Shown: piece after piece, positions 25,101 to 37,161 of the stretch
Numbering within the stretch: position 1 is the first letter of the stretch
Layout of the letters: every line of letters begins with the position of its first letter
Assembly (NCBI GenBank): GCA_905221605.1
Contig: CAJNDS010001879.1
Coordinates: forward strand, 616,291-680,290
DNA: 64,000 nucleotides
Reading direction: 5' to 3'
Source: Symbiodinium natans
Lineage: Eukaryota > Sar > Dinophyceae > Suessiales > Symbiodiniaceae
The notes under the pieces: model-generated
Told to the model about the DNA's origin: nothing
Database searches by the model: none
What the model saw: the letters and a program-made list of their open reading frames with translations, nothing else
Position numbers and translations under genes: made by a program

Positions 25101-28100
25101 GGGCAGGCCTGCACGCTTGTACATCCTGTTGCTGCTGCAGGAGGGAGCCTAAATCCTGAACCCCCCCCCCAAACTCAAGTCTTGAAGTCATGCTGCGAGT
25201 TGCAGCTTTGCTGAGCCCAAAACTAAATGTGGATTCTATGCGACGGCATAAACAGAGAACCTTCTCTTCCTCCACTGCGGATGAGATTGCATTGGGCAAG
25301 ACTCTGCTCCCGAGCCTCTCCGACCAAAGGGCCCCAGAGTGCCTGAACCGAGTCGCAGTTTTGATAAGGGTTTACAAGTCTACGACATCAGCACCGAACA
25401 GCATCGGAATGATGCCCTGACGTCCTCACACGCAGGATGCGCCGCAAGAAGGCCTACCGGCGTAATAGCCTCACTCGCAACGCCACTGTGACTGCGGCGA
25501 GCTGACATGCCAGACCCTCAAGGGGCGCTGATCAAGGGTTCAGGTCGGCTCTCCTTGCCAGGGAAGCCCCCCAGACCCTCCGGAACCCGCTTTCGGCAGA
25601 CTTTCAAGGGGTAGACATGGGTAAGCTCGTCCAGTGCAGTTGAAGACCTGCAGCTTCAGGGGCAGAACGGCCCGGCCCCTCTTCGAGTCTTCCAGTCTCG
25701 AGATTCCTAAGGCGCGCGCTGGCATCACCGCTCGGAGCCTGTGGAACCGGTGAAGCAGTTTTTTTCAACCCAACGCCGGAGCACCAAAAAGAAGGTTCTA
25801 CGCTCCGCGCGAGTCTGGCCAAGTACATGTACCCCTCGTCCTCTGATCTGCTCTTGATGGTGTTCCCGTCCTTTTCCTAGAATCAGAGAGCTTGAGTCGT
25901 TGGCCCCCGTCAACCCAGGCGCACGATCAGCAAACCCGAAAATCAAGCATAATACTGCAATACAGCAGATTATAGAACACCATGTTTCTATTCCGTATTA
26001 CTTGATTTTACACCGCTTAAAGATTTTGGTGCTCAAGGTCTTGGGAGCGAGGGCAAACTGGAGCTTCCTTGGACAGCGCAGCTGAAGTCGAGTCGTTATC
26101 CCCCCTGTTTAGTCCATGACTGCTTTGGTCTTATTCTTATGATTCTTTATGGCTCCTGGTTATTCTTCTTCTGTATTCAGTATTATTCCTTGTTAGTACT
26201 TCTTATCCTGGCGGCTTTAGCAGGCTGAGGAGCTTTAGGACATGCTGGAGGCTGCACTGCCCAGAGAGCTCGGGGATGCAAATTCGGGGAAGATCCCCAC
26301 GAATTCGAAGGCACCAATGTCGAACCCTCGGCCTGCAGGGCCGCTGTCGCTAATGGCCTGAAAGATCCGCGAGAGCTGAGAGCTTTTAGATGCTTTTAGG
26401 GTCTTTGGGTCTTTGGGGTCTTTGGGGAGTGCGCTCAATTGGCGAGAGCAGGCCCCTCGGGTACTCAGCACCTCGGGTACTCAGCATGCAAGGTCATCGT
26501 CTATGACTGCACCGACGCCCACTCGCAGGCTCACGAAGCATGGCTCCGGCGTATTCGGGGGTCCAGGGTTCAAGATCAAAACCGTTCCTGGTCTGGGTTG
26601 CTTAGTCCCAGCTTCGGGGTGGCCAAGCTCGTGATGCGCGAGAGGGATGCGCTGCACCTGGCACTTGTGAACCTTGAGTGGTCCTCTGGCACAACTTGAT
26701 AGAAGCAGCTTTGGTCTCTCTACGTCCCTTTTCAGCTTGAGCTTCTGAACCCTCAGCCCTGAGCCGGGTCTGGGTGTCAGGCCTCTGTGGACTACTGGGT
26801 CCAAGAGTTGCAGAACAAGGCTGAGCAAAGCGAGTTGTACCAACGGTGAATTCTGGTGTGCAATCGGGCATGGTCTGGTATGAAGGCAAGGAAGGACACG
26901 ATACGATCTCCTAACCCGAGACCCTACACCCTAGACCCTACACAGATCAGAGTTTGGGCCTTAGACGGCAGGGAAGGTGAGTTGCTTTGGGGCGCCGTTC
27001 AAGGAAGGTAGGGTTTAGGGTTTAGGGTTAGCTGCTCGCTTTCTCTTCACTGAATCTACAAAGACGCAGTCATGACAATATCGCAACTTTAGAAGGACTA
27101 TCCTCTCAAAAGTTTGGAATCGTAGAGATGATCGGAGTTCCCATGTCCATGTGCCAATCTCCACAAAAGACGCTGTAGCGATGTACTTCTGAGTTTGTTT
27201 TTCATTCTGTGCTTTGTTGCCTAGTTTCCTCCTGCATTTTCTGTGTTTCCCAGCAAAGCCGGGATCAACCCAAAATGCCATCCCGATCCACAGCCCGTTG
27301 CCAAAGGGTCCGGCTAGATGTTGCATGGCTGTGGCAGCCAACAAGCCGGGCGCCTAGGCGGTATCTCGTGAGCCACGCGTAGACCTGAAGCCCCAGAGAG
27401 TTCTTTGCAGGCCAGCAGGTCGTCCCAGTCGTTTCATGAAGCCTGGATCGCTTCGTGCAATATTCCGATGTTTTCCGCGATGAAGGCTGCACGTGATACT
27501 TTGGGTTACTGCGGGTTGCTGCACAGTCTGCTGCGTAGTTCTGAGAGAAGGATGGCAGTGGGTGTGTAGGGTCGAGCGAGGCTTGGAAAGTAGGTTACCC
27601 ATGGCGGTTCGGTGTTGCGTTGCAGGGTTGCGGAGCTGGGTTGATTGTCAGCTTGTTGGGAGCGGGAGGCAGCTGTTGTTGTCTTGATCATGGTGATTCT
27701 TGAGGGCGATCCCTCGCCACCAAAAGCAAAGTCTTGTTTCCCTGCAGACTCTGAGGAGTGATGTTGAGCCGAAGGCGGTCGATCCGCAAGCAATGAAGGC
27801 TGGAGATGTGTTTGATTCTATAGTTTGATGTCTTGGGGGTTTTTCATTGCCACCATCATCAACAGCAACATCATGATCACTGGCGGAGTCTCGCGATATC
27901 GGCTTCAAGCGCAGGCTGCGCCTTGGCTTTTTGAACATTCAAGCTTCTTGCCTGGCCTTGCTGCATCGTCGCAGCGCGCTAGAACACTGGGGGGGTTTAC
28001 ACGAACCCTCTTCACTCGATAAACGATGGAACGTTCCAACGCACTTCATGTCTGCACTTGTGGCGCACAAGTGCCGAGCCGGCACGGGCATCGTTGCGCC

Positions 28101-29226
28101 AGGCCATGTGCGAAGAGAAGGGCCTGCTTTTCGCCGTGGGCTTTGTGCAGAGAAGTGCATTGTGCCGGATGCGAAATCCTAAGTCTTGCGTGTGTGTTTC
28201 CATTGCTTTTTTTTCACCTCACATGAGTGGCACTCGCAAATGCCTGGCAAGAAGAAGCCCAGAAATGCAACCTGCGACAACATACATCCTAAGTCCTGAG
28301 CGCAAGCCCAACTCAGGGACACTCCCGTGTGCTAAGCCCTGTCTGAACTTAGGTGGAGACATCTGCGAAGACTGGCGAGAATGTGCGATGCCCCCCTCCT
28401 GTTAGGTTGCGGCCTTGTGTGGCCTGCGAGAGCTGATTCGTAAAGGGTCCTTCAAGGAAGAGTTTGGCGGCGCACCAGCTGGCGAAGCTCCATAAGATGA
28501 AGCCGTACGAAACACGAAAGTTTGACGAGATTGTTTCATCCATGCAGACGCTCAGGCTGTGTGCCCTTGTTAAGAACTTCTTTAGCTCCTTTGATCTCTG
28601 ATTGTGTAAGAATCCGGACATGGAAAGCTGCACGTACAGAGTGCTTCGCAGTTTGTCACTTGGTTTCGAAACCCAATACGCTTGACTTTGTCTGTTCGAT
28701 GGGAATCGCTCCGGTTCCTGGCTCTGGAACAGCAGATTGCCAAGTAAGGACAGAAACAACATCACAATTACCTACTGTCACAACTCCCGAAATGCATGTT
28801 CCGCATCAGCGCAAATCATAAAGTCATTATGCTTGCAGGTCAGGCTACGCGTAGTGGCTTCGTAGCTCCTGAGCTTAACAGCAGACCACACACCAAGAGG
28901 ACTGGGCGTGTAGAATTCGTGGAGCTGCCACTAGTGCAGATCTGTTCAGCGCGTTCAGCAAGCAGTGCGGCGCCTACTACGCCCGTGAGCTGCCCCGCCG
29001 CCATGATGGTGGACGTCAAAGCCTCGGGACTCGAGTTGTACGCTTTGCAAACGCCTGCGTGCGCCTCGTTAGCCAGGGCCCAACCCGTGCCACGGGACGT
29101 CAAGCGTCGGTCCAAGCGGTGCACCTCGGAGTTTCCAGTCCACTGCCAGTCCACACAGTCGGGCCCCCCTTACGGAAAGCAACTGCGGGTCGAGGAAAAG
29201 GATGGCAGAGAGAAGCCGACTTGTAA
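16122..29226 (+). CDS. RAB5B: ARA6/RAB5B-type small GTPase, N-myristoylated form, 14 exons
   Basis: RAB5-family GTPase of endosomal trafficking. Exons: 16122-16155, 16234-16310, 16821-16871, 17278-17334, 17774-17828, 17993-18039, 18530-18583, 26493-26528, 26781-26833, 27318-27344, 27756-27798, 28103-28132, 28353-28384, 28935-29226. Phases agree at every join and all acceptors are AG. Donors are GC, except GT after exons 4, 5 and 9 and GA after exon 6. The start MGCAG carries Gly2 and Cys3 for myristoylation and palmitoylation, as in plant ARA6 and Plasmodium Rab5b. P-loop GDSGVGKS is at about 50-57, Thr at 75 (TIGA), WDTGGQ at 102-107, NKSD at 163-166, ETSAKTGENV at 190-199. Oddities are DTGGQ instead of DTAGQ and no C-terminal prenylation cysteines. 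If the last exon is unspliced the product is about 295 residues against the usual 200, so the 3' end is uncertain. Confidence 0.92.
16217..16233 (+). other. C-homopolymer splice acceptor of RAB5B exon 2
   Basis: The 3' splice site of the first RAB5B intron is a run of about 13 C followed by AG, in place of a mixed pyrimidine tract. Confidence 0.7.
17328..17757. repeat. short interstitial telomeric-type fragments
   Basis: Single or double TTTAGGG or CCCTAAA units at about 17334-17345, 17672-17690 and 17741-17757, inside the RAB5B intron between exons 4 and 5. Confidence 0.6.
19902..20236. repeat. G-run plus 107-bp tandem repeat, array 1
   Basis: A G-rich run (19902-19934) is followed by GATAAGAACGTCATTC and then units starting at 19967, 20074 and 20181 (AAAACACTGG-type), 107 bases apart. 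The third unit decays. 107 is not a multiple of 3, so the reading frames across it rotate and are not a protein. The array lies in the 7.9-kb RAB5B intron (18584-26492). Confidence 0.9.
20539..21005. repeat. G-run plus 107-bp tandem repeat, array 2
   Basis: A G run interrupted by single T and A (20539-20591), the same GATAAGAACGTCATTC boundary, then four units starting at 20624, 20731, 20838 and 20945, exactly 107 bases apart and nearly identical. This is a younger copy of the array at 19.9 kb. Confidence 0.93.
27003..27030. repeat. interstitial telomeric repeat (TTTAGGG)
   Basis: About 3.5 TTTAGGG units in the intron between RAB5B exons 9 and 10. Related CCCTA fragments lie at 26913-26943. 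Confidence 0.8.
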
Positions 29227-29567
29227 ACCCGAAACGTTGGACCCAGACGTATTTATAGACTTGTTGGAAGGCCCCTAAAGCCTTGTTTGCCTTGATTTGC
29301 AATGATGGCTTGCAGTGCCAGCACAACTGAAGCTTCGGTCGGGTCCCAGGGTCCCAGGATCTTGGTCAGACGCCTCCACGCCCAGAGGCGAGATCTGAGG
29401 GGGAAGGTGTATTCAATCCGCCCACCAGATTAATGACGAACGCAAGACACAGCATTCGAGTGGCCTTGACAAGATAACTGCTTTTGCTCGAGATATTCAG
29501 TTCATCGGTCGTGTCAGCGCTATGTAGGTGTGCGCCTCTCCTCCCGTCCTGGCGTCCTGGGACCGAG

Positions 29568-30521
29568 GAGCTCCACGCGAGCTTCAAAGCGGCCGAGGAA
29601 GTGTTGGAGCAGAAGCGCCGGCAGGTGAGCTTTGAGTTTTGCTCTCCCGAGTTTCAGGGTCTTGGACTGTCAGAGGGTTTTCGAAGCCAAGGCATCTAGT
29701 AGGAGTTTTAGCCGCCAGTTGTTGTAGGCAAAGCCTGTCGACTCCAGTCCCCGAAGGACCCAGGTGCTTCATGAACTACATTCGCATTGTTTTTTGTCAG
29801 TATGCATCTCCATTGCGGGTTGCAGCCCGCGGGTCAAACTTCTTGCGAAGCATGTGGGTGGTTGTCAACATGATGGTCCCTTTTTGGATCCCTAGTATAA
29901 TACGGCACCTAATATTTAGGGTACCCCAAAAGGGATCATAAGCTTGACAACCACCCGTGTGTGTTTCGAGCAAATCGTTGTGGCTTTGGGTCCGTGTATT
30001 CCCAAGCAGAACTGGGGCAACCTAGACCGTACAGATTCCTGAGCCCCGTACCTTCCTCGCTACAAACCCTCCAGGTGCTCCAAGCAGAGAAAGAGACCGA
30101 ACGCGAACGAGATCGCCTGGCGCTGGAGCAAAATGCTCAGGGAGAAGGGCTCAGGATTTTTGGGCTCGGGCTAGGGAAGGGGGTTTAGGATTCCAGGGTC
30201 TAGGGGCTTGAGCGAAAAAGGGGCTACTTGGCGATCTATGTCTTGCATCTCGTTCCACGCTGCTTTTTTTTTTGGGCTCGGACGCCTTCAGGACCTCAGC
30301 CATAGCAGCCATAGCATGTTCATGCTCATGCTGCGGCAAATCGCCAAGAAGCCCCGGCTCTGCCGCGAAGCGCTCCTAAGGTGGGCGTGGCTGCGATCAC
30401 AGCGGGAGGTCCTTACGCAGGCAGGGGCCATTGAACCTGAACACCGGACTTCTTGGCCTGCTTTGGCGACTGTCAGGATGAGAGATCCTGAAAAGTTGTG
30501 GGGTTTGGGTCCGACGATGAC

Positions 30522-30565
<44 letters not shown>

Positions 30566-31152
30566 CGATGATGCCGACGTGCCGTGCGTGTGGTGCTGAT
30601 GCCAGCAACCCAAGCATTCACAGCCAAGCTTGACAACCCCATGCATTTGTACCTGGTGGACTTCCACACCGTATGTCAGCATCATTGTTGGGATTGATAT
30701 GATGTTTTGTCCTTGTTGTGCTTGTTGATTGTTGCTTATTGTCTGTTTTTGTTCTTGCCATGGTCGCTGTCATTGTTGTTTTTTCAGTCTTATGTCTTAT
30801 TCTTCATATCTCATTCATACAGAGTTCCTCTTCATACATGCCGCAGGACGCCCTTGTAGGATCCCGCGAAGTTCCCGAGAGGAAAGAGACGCAATCCATA
30901 AGATGAAGATGGTGCTCGAGGCGCCACCAGAAGGAATTTTGCAGAGGGTTAGGGTTCAGGAATTTCAGGAGACTTCGAGAAGGATCTTCCAGGGTGCTTG
31001 GAATCTTTTGGGGGGAGGCCGCACACGCATGCCCAGATCTCAAGGAACGATGTTCTTGTGTCTTGCGCTTTCTGACCTCGGTCTGGGCTATGCTTTGCTC
31101 CTCGTGACCTTCTCCAATGCAGGCAAAGCATCACGCGCTGGAGGAAGAAAGG
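29568..31152 (+). CDS. coiled-coil exons of an unidentified gene
   Basis: Three helix-coding exons behind AG acceptors: 29568-29624 (LHASFKAAEEVLEQKRRQ) with a GT donor (GTGAGC), 30075-30134 (VLQAEKETERERDRLALEQ) with a GC donor, and 31123-31152 (AKHHALEEER) with a GC donor. All are phase 0 and extremely rich in Glu, Arg and Lys, as expected for a long coiled coil. Possible extra exons lie near 30330-30420 and 31690-31860 but are weaker. They follow RAB5B on the same strand, so they could be a separate gene or a coiled-coil tail spliced to RAB5B. The sequence does not decide. Confidence 0.5.
29856..29956. mobile_element. small inverted-repeat element (MITE-like), 101 bp
   Basis: Perfect 13-bp terminal inverted repeats GGGTGGTTGTCAA and TTGACAACCACCC. 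Pairing goes on inward with gaps (CAT and CCCTTTT against AAAGGG and ATG), so the whole element can fold into a hairpin. It lies in the intron between coiled-coil exons 29568-29624 and 30075-30134. No certain target duplication was seen. A non-autonomous DNA transposon is the likely reading; a structured RNA element is the alternative. Confidence 0.65.
30513..30573. repeat. (GAT)n trinucleotide repeat
   Basis: About 20 GAT units with two GAC interruptions. The poly-Met, poly-His and poly-Ser frames across it are artefacts. Confidence 0.95.
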
Positions 31153-32600
31153 GCTGCGGCAGCCTCGGTGTTCTCAGGTATTACGGCTTGTGGCTTCTCC
31201 GGTCTTGTTGGGTCGTTACTGAACTCTTCGCGGCAGCTGGATGCTAGCCCTCAGAGGGCGTTTGCTGAAAGAGCGAAGTGCAATCTGCTCACTTCAAGAG
31301 AGCCAAGCAGCTGCCACAGCCACTGCTTTCACTGCAGAGCTGTTGTTCCAGGAAAAGCCAACAATCAATACCAAACAGGCATGAGTTCTGAAGCTATTGC
31401 GTGGGGCTTCAGGATGTAGGGCTCCACTTCCCCTGGACGCTCATAGTTGCAGGCTTCATTGTCTTGCCTCCTCATTGGGGATCCACGCAAAGTGGCAAGA
31501 GGGTAAACAGCAGGCCCACAGGACAAGCAACCTGGCCCTAGCCCCAAACTTTGAGCCCCTGAATCCCAGCGTGCCAACGCCTCCAACTCCCGAGAGCCCC
31601 AGCCCTCGCATCTTCAATGAGACCTTTCGGATCTCTAGACAGCAAATTGGTGTCCTAACACGCCGAAAGCCACACCGCCCCGAGAGCAAGGTGTACCGAG
31701 TTTCCCCAGGTGACCTGCCGACTTCGAGAGGAGATTTGCAGCCGCGCGCCGCGTCCCGCAGGCGGTTCAGGGCGAGGTGGTACAGGGAGTTGGGGGGCTT
31801 CACACGGGAGCACAAGGGCCTGCACTGGGTTGATGCACCCTTCGCGGGGCTTATTACCAGCATTATTCTTCGTGTTCGGTTGGTGGCGTGTTTGATGAAC
31901 TCGGCTTCCGGACTTGAGAGTAAGCTGTAAAGGCGTCACGTCGCCTTGCTGGTGTGGTGGAGGGGAGGGAACCTCACTCGCCAGTTCCTAGTTCCTGAGG
32001 TCTTGTTGCTGCAGTTCATCCCCCCCCTTCCCCAAGACTCACAAAGAGTTTATTTCAGAAGATCAGCGGAGGCGCTTGCTTGCCGGGAAGTTTCGGCACC
32101 GCGATGAGTGCACGGAAGTCGGGCGAAGCCCTCGTTTTTTCTCTCGAGATGCTTGAATCATGAATCCAGTCAGAGTTCCCTGTGCAAGGGGACCACCGGC
32201 GGTTGAAGATTGAAGAGGTTTCACATCTCTGTTATTGAGGGCTCTCACAATTTTGCGACTCTTGTCTGTTGTGTTGGAGGAAGTAGACATGCTGTAGCCG
32301 CTGTTTGTTGCCTTGAGGAGAAAGCACATTCACAAAACGACTTTGCAGTCTACTTGCCTGTGCAATCTGGATCTCAAGGGAGCGCCGCTTGCAGTGCAAC
32401 TCCCCAAAGCACTCAGACGCTACATGAGCACATGATACGTCCAAGTCCAAGCGCAGGACGTTTTGGCACTTAGCCTGGCGACCGTGGCTCTGGGCACCCC
32501 TTACCCATACGACACCTGCACCCAGCCTTCCCGAGCACATTAAGACTGTTCAGTTGAGCATGACTGACTTACCGCCTGTTTTCCGGGAAAGCCAATAGCC
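31153..32600. other. mostly non-coding stretch before the four-span protein gene
   Basis: Contains one weak exon-like block (about 31740-31860, RWYRELGGFTREHKG) and a C run at about 32019-32026. Nothing firm. Confidence 0.3.
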
Positions 32601-33230
32601 ATGTCGTCAATGCCTCAAATGGAGGGTCGTGCAGGGCAACACCTAAGCTGGAGCTCTTTGGCTCTCAAGGCCTTGGTGGTGCTGCTGGTTCCTCTCGTTG
32701 TGTTCCGCTTCCTCTTCGTGGATGTCTGGGGTGGGCTGAATGATGCTGCAGTGCCAATCCTCGGGTTGTACCTCTTGAGAGGGGAGGATGAAAGCTTCTT
32801 CGCGTGCTACGAGCGCCTCAGCAAGATCTGGCTGTTTAACGAATGCTGCGGGATCCAAAAGGACGTGACGTTTGTCAGCGCGTTGATCGTGTTCATTCTC
32901 ATCAGCCTCGTGTGTGGAGCCAATGATGCTTACCTCCTCTTCTGCCAAGATCCCAGCATCTCACGCTGGCATTCTTTGGTGGCTGGGAACGGCTTGCTGA
33001 ATCTGACCTGCGCAGCTCTGGCTGTCCACATGTGGAGAGTTCTGCATGGCAAGGCTCGAGCCCTTTCAGGAATTTGGGATTCTCAGAGGGGTGCCACATG
33101 TTTTTCTGTCCGGCTAGCCTTCTTTAGCTGCGATAGTGCTTCGATGACAGCTGCCGGTCCCGGAGTGCTCATATGGGTTGTTTTTGCTGTGCTTTTGCTG
33201 TCTGCTTTCTGCTGTGACATTCGTCTTTGA
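32601..33230 (+). CDS. four-span membrane protein of unknown family, intronless
   Basis: A single open frame runs from ATG 32601 to TGA 33230 (209 residues). Four hydrophobic spans are clear, at about residues 20-43, 88-112, 125-146 and 183-206. The loop between spans 1 and 2 (about 44-87) holds three cysteines (ACYERL and NECCGI), compatible with disulphides in a lumenal or extracellular loop. The layout is tetraspan-like, but the CCG pattern alone does not make it a tetraspanin, and no family was recognised. No usable internal intron keeps the frame. The gene lies downstream of the coiled-coil exons on the same strand. Confidence 0.65.
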   Translation: MSSMPQMEGRAGQHLSWSSLALKALVVLLVPLVVFRFLFVDVWGGLNDAAVPILGLYLLRGEDESFFACYERLSKIWLFNECCGIQKDVTFVSALIVFILISLVCGANDAYLLFCQDPSISRWHSLVAGNGLLNLTCAALAVHMWRVLHGKARALSGIWDSQRGATCFSVRLAFFSCDSASMTAAGPGVLIWVVFAVLLLSAFCCDIRL

Positions 33231-33898
33231 TGTGTACATAGCAACTCCACCAATATGGGCCGGGCCTCTCGCCTGAAACTGTGACATAAGGTAACGCTGC
33301 TCTCCCCAACGTTTCCCCACCAAATTTGACAATTTGAGAGCCTAAACCCCCAACGCTTGCATCCCTGTGCATCCCTCTGCGCAGGCCAGCTTTCAGGCAA
33401 TACCTGTCCCAACCCCAGAAGCCGTCGAGGAGCGTGGCTGCGGAAAGGTGTAGCAGTGTACCGTTCCGGGTCGCGGGAATCAGGGGATTCTTGCACGGGT
33501 TCAAACAAGGCCCTGCACCAGCAGGGGTTTCAGACCGGAGGCATTGAGGGATGAAGGCTGGGGAAGAGATTTCAAAAAATGGCTGAGGGTTTCGGCTCTG
33601 GTGGGATCCTTCTTGCCACAGCCGAGCTCCCTCTGTTCGTCTTGCAAGCTTTGAAGCGCCAGCCACCGACGACCGAGCTCCTAAACCTTGACTGCTGAGT
33701 TCCTTACAAAGCCCCGAAAGAAGAACACCCTCAAGGAAGTTAAAGAAGATCTCCTCGTCCTCCCGCCTTCGCAGGAGCGTCCCCAGCCCCTTCGGCCAAT
33801 ACGTCGGTCCAGTCGGATCCATGAGACTAAGGCCCGGAGGGTCAAAGAATCGTGCCTTGCAAGGGCATTGCTTGTCATGATTTTACTACTATTATTGT

Positions 33899-33945
33899 TA
33901 TGATGATGATGATCATCATCATCATCGTCATCGTCATCGTCATCG

Positions 33946-33982
<37 letters not shown>
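33899..33982. repeat. (ATG/CAT)n trinucleotide repeat
   Basis: ATG units switch to CAT/CGT units around 33912, giving a nearly palindromic trinucleotide tract. Confidence 0.92.
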
Positions 33983-34084
33983 ATAAGGCACATGTAGAAG
34001 TATATGTAGAACATGATAACTACAGAATGAACGCATGAACCAATTATCATGGGTCTCAACAAACAAACATGCATGAACAAGTAA

Positions 34085-34157
34085 CATGTACCATGTACAT
34101 ATATAAAGATATATATGGAAATAAATAAATAAATAAGTAAACATAAATAGCACGCAC

Positions 34158-34190
<33 letters not shown>
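34085..34190. repeat. AT-rich simple repeats
   Basis: ATATAAAGATATATATGG, then (AAAT)n, then a (TA)n run at about 34158-34190. Confidence 0.85.
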
Positions 34191-34504
34191 AAGATGGCAA
34201 ACTTAAGGGACAAAACGGCATCCGAAAACCTGTCAGAGAATCTGCGTTACACTATCTTTACTTTCAACCTCCCAAAATTGGAGGGGGGGTTAGGATGATA
34301 GTCGATATACCCAGGTAACTTTGTAGCCGGGGTTCGACATAGATCACCATGATGCACGCGACCCTGGCAAGGCGGAGGCTGACCCGAAGCCATCGCAACC
34401 CGAGCAAGCAGCGAAGCGCCAAGAGCGGGGCCAGGCCGGACACAAAGTGCACCCTAACCCCAACCTTGCAACTGGCCTTGGTTGCAACCCCTAAGTCGAG
34501 TGAC

Positions 34505-34600
34505 CAGAAGGGTGGGGGATGGTGGTGGGTGGTGGTGCATGGTGGTGGGGTGGTGGGGGTGGTAGGGGTGGGGGTGGTAGGGGTGGGGAAGGGCTTGAAG
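34505..34600 (+). repeat. G-rich GGTGGGGGT block
   Basis: Many GGG and GGGG runs separated by T, TA or C, enough for G-quadruplex folding on the + strand. Confidence 0.8.
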
Positions 34601-36740
34601 AGGCTTCAATAGCTACTTGTAACAATTAGAATGTATGCATACGCTGTAATACGCGATCACCCTGACAACATGTTTTTGCAAGCGCAAGGTCCCGAGAGAG
34701 TAAAGTGCATGTGAAGCTGAACTTCACCTGCAAAGGAGTTGTTTGGTAGGGTTTGGGCATCGGGCGCCTTAGATTTCTCACGTCGTAGCAGGTTCGGGTA
34801 GCCGAGCGATCCCGCGCCATCCTGGCAGCCGGGGCAAGAGCTAGCTTGCCTTTACGTGCGACCATCGAACCCAGGCCAAATCAGCGATCTTGCGCCACCT
34901 CACCGTGCCCATGTCCGAGGAGGAGGTCCTTGCTCGGGCTTAGAAGGGGCACGGCATGACCATCGACAGGAATCGCACGTTCTCCTGAGAGCCCACAGGG
35001 GCTCAGGCATCCGTCTTCCAGAATCTTGTGTTCCTCTCTGATCATGAAACATATCCACAAAGACAAACAACGCTCAACATGCATGTCATGTTTGCCCTCT
35101 GTACCGGCTTCAGCACAGACCCACGTCGTGTGCAGACGTGGGGGGGTTCGGGCTTCAGACGGCGGGTTTTGGATTCGTGCAAGGTTTCAATTGCTGGTGA
35201 TGTCGATTCTCCAAACTCGAAACCACTGAGCCGAGCACCTGCCGTTCCAGGCGCGGCGCTCGCGAGAGAGCTCGGCGGAGCGCGATCCTGTGCCTTGCAA
35301 CTGATCTTTTTGTCCGATTGTCCATCGGCCCCGCCCGCGCCCCCCTTCCCAAAATAAGACGATCTCCTCATGAGCGTAGGTGGCTTGGGCTGGGGGTACG
35401 GCAAGCTTCTTCTAGTTGGACCTACGGGGAGCAAGCCGCTACAAGTAATGCTCATGCGTGTACCCCAGCACCATAAGCATCAGCAGCCCTCTTTGGCCAT
35501 TAGTGTCCATGATGCTCACTTGGGGGTCTCCAAATAGAGGGGTTTGAGGAACATGACGGTAGGAGCGGGCCCTCGCGTTACGGACGAGAAAGGCTCGATG
35601 GAAGGGGCCGGCGGGCAGGGTGTCCGATGGGGTTGGGAGCGTGCGGGTAATGTGCTGGACTCACATGACAGATTTTGACATGAAAGTCCTGCCAGACGAA
35701 TCTCCACCATCAGGAAGTCAGAGTTAGTGCCCAGGATCGGCTCGCAGTCCCCCTCCGGCAGAGTCGACGGAGCAGCTCATGGAAGCCTCCAGGAAGAAGG
35801 GAGAGCGAAGAGCGAATCAGGTTCGGGGTTTAGCCGGTTTAGGTGGTTTGCATGAGAAAATTGCCGCGCATGCTGAAACAGCGTTTTCGACGGTTCGGTT
35901 TGGAAGTTGTGGTGTATGGTCAGCCCTCGAACTCTATCGTTCCACGTGGTGAGGACTGTTGGGTGCAAGGAACTTCGGAAGTGGAATGATTCATGGTGAA
36001 GTTGCTTGTTTTGCTGGCATCAATGAACCTGTGGTTTATGGGCTTTCGTAAGATTCTGAAGCCTGCCGCAACCGATGATATTCGTTTCGGGCTCCTTCTG
36101 GTGCGTACAGATGTCTATGCACACATGTCGCAAAAGATGGGATTGTGCACACCCACGCCAGCATATTTTGTTTCCACTTGCCCACGCTGGATAGCTTCCC
36201 CTTGTTCATGAATCGGATGAAGCTCAAGCACACTCACGCGTTTTGGCCCGATGTTTTTGTGGGCTGAAGTCACTCTTTTTTTCTTTTGCGCCACTGAGGT
36301 TAGGCAGCCTCTTCAAGCCGACCCCGGACCACCATCGATCCAGTTCGCAACCGCCGGTGGTGCATCCCTGGCTTGGGGAGATCTGAGCCGGATTGAGGCG
36401 CGCCGCCATTTGGGGGCCAAATCGGGGCTTATAGGGTGAATCCAAATCACATCCCAGGTTATGCCAATACCAGCTCACGAAGCCTAGAGAAGCGACAAAA
36501 CCCGACACTGGCAGAGGACCTTCAGGGAAGTACTCCTAGGCCGAGGCGAGAAGGATTCCAAACTTCCACTTTTTTGTCCTGATAGTTCCACCATGTTCTG
36601 TTCCCAGTGTCAACTCAACCTCCAAGCCCGACCGCCTTCTTTGTGGCGATGTGGTAGCCTACAGCTGCGAAACATGCTGCTGAAGGGCTGTAGCTTGACT
36701 AGGTCTGAAATGGCCAAATGGACCCACAGGAGATGGCCCC

Positions 36741-36846
36741 CTAAACCCTAAACCCTAAACCCTAAACCCTAAACCCTAAACCCTTAACCCTGAACTCTGA
36801 ACCCTAAACCCGAACCCTAATCCTAAACTTCCTAAACCCTAAACCC
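36741..36846. repeat. interstitial telomeric repeat (CCCTAAA)n
   Basis: Six or more exact CCCTAAA units, then diverged units (CCCTTAA, CCCTGAA, CCCGAA), ending near 36846. Confidence 0.97.
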
Positions 36847-37116
36847 TTCTGATGGATAAAGAAGCCCTCTTTCAGATTGGAGGGCTCGTCAGAGTCCATC
36901 TGGCCTCGAGAACGTTATTATCATCGGGCCCAAGCCAGGATACACCGTACTTATTACAGCTCCAACCTTTAAAGAAACGCGCGACAATTCTCTGAGATCC
37001 AGCACAAGCCCCTTGCGAATACCGCAGCTCTCATTCAAAGCAATGCTCGAGCCTCTGTCGCAGCGACCCGGTGATCAGCTTGAGCGCAGTTAAGGAGCTG
37101 ATTTTAGGCTTCGAGC

Positions 37117-37161
37117 TGCTTTAGGGTTTAGGGTTTAGGGTTTAGGGTTTTAGGGTTTTAG
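37117..37161. repeat. interstitial telomeric repeat (TTTAGGG)n
   Basis: Six TTTAGGG-type units, the last ones with an extra T. Orientation is opposite to the block at 36.74 kb. Confidence 0.95.

Noticed and set aside
30288-30685. Poly-His, poly-Ser and poly-Ile frames
   Set aside because: Artefacts of the GAT repeat.
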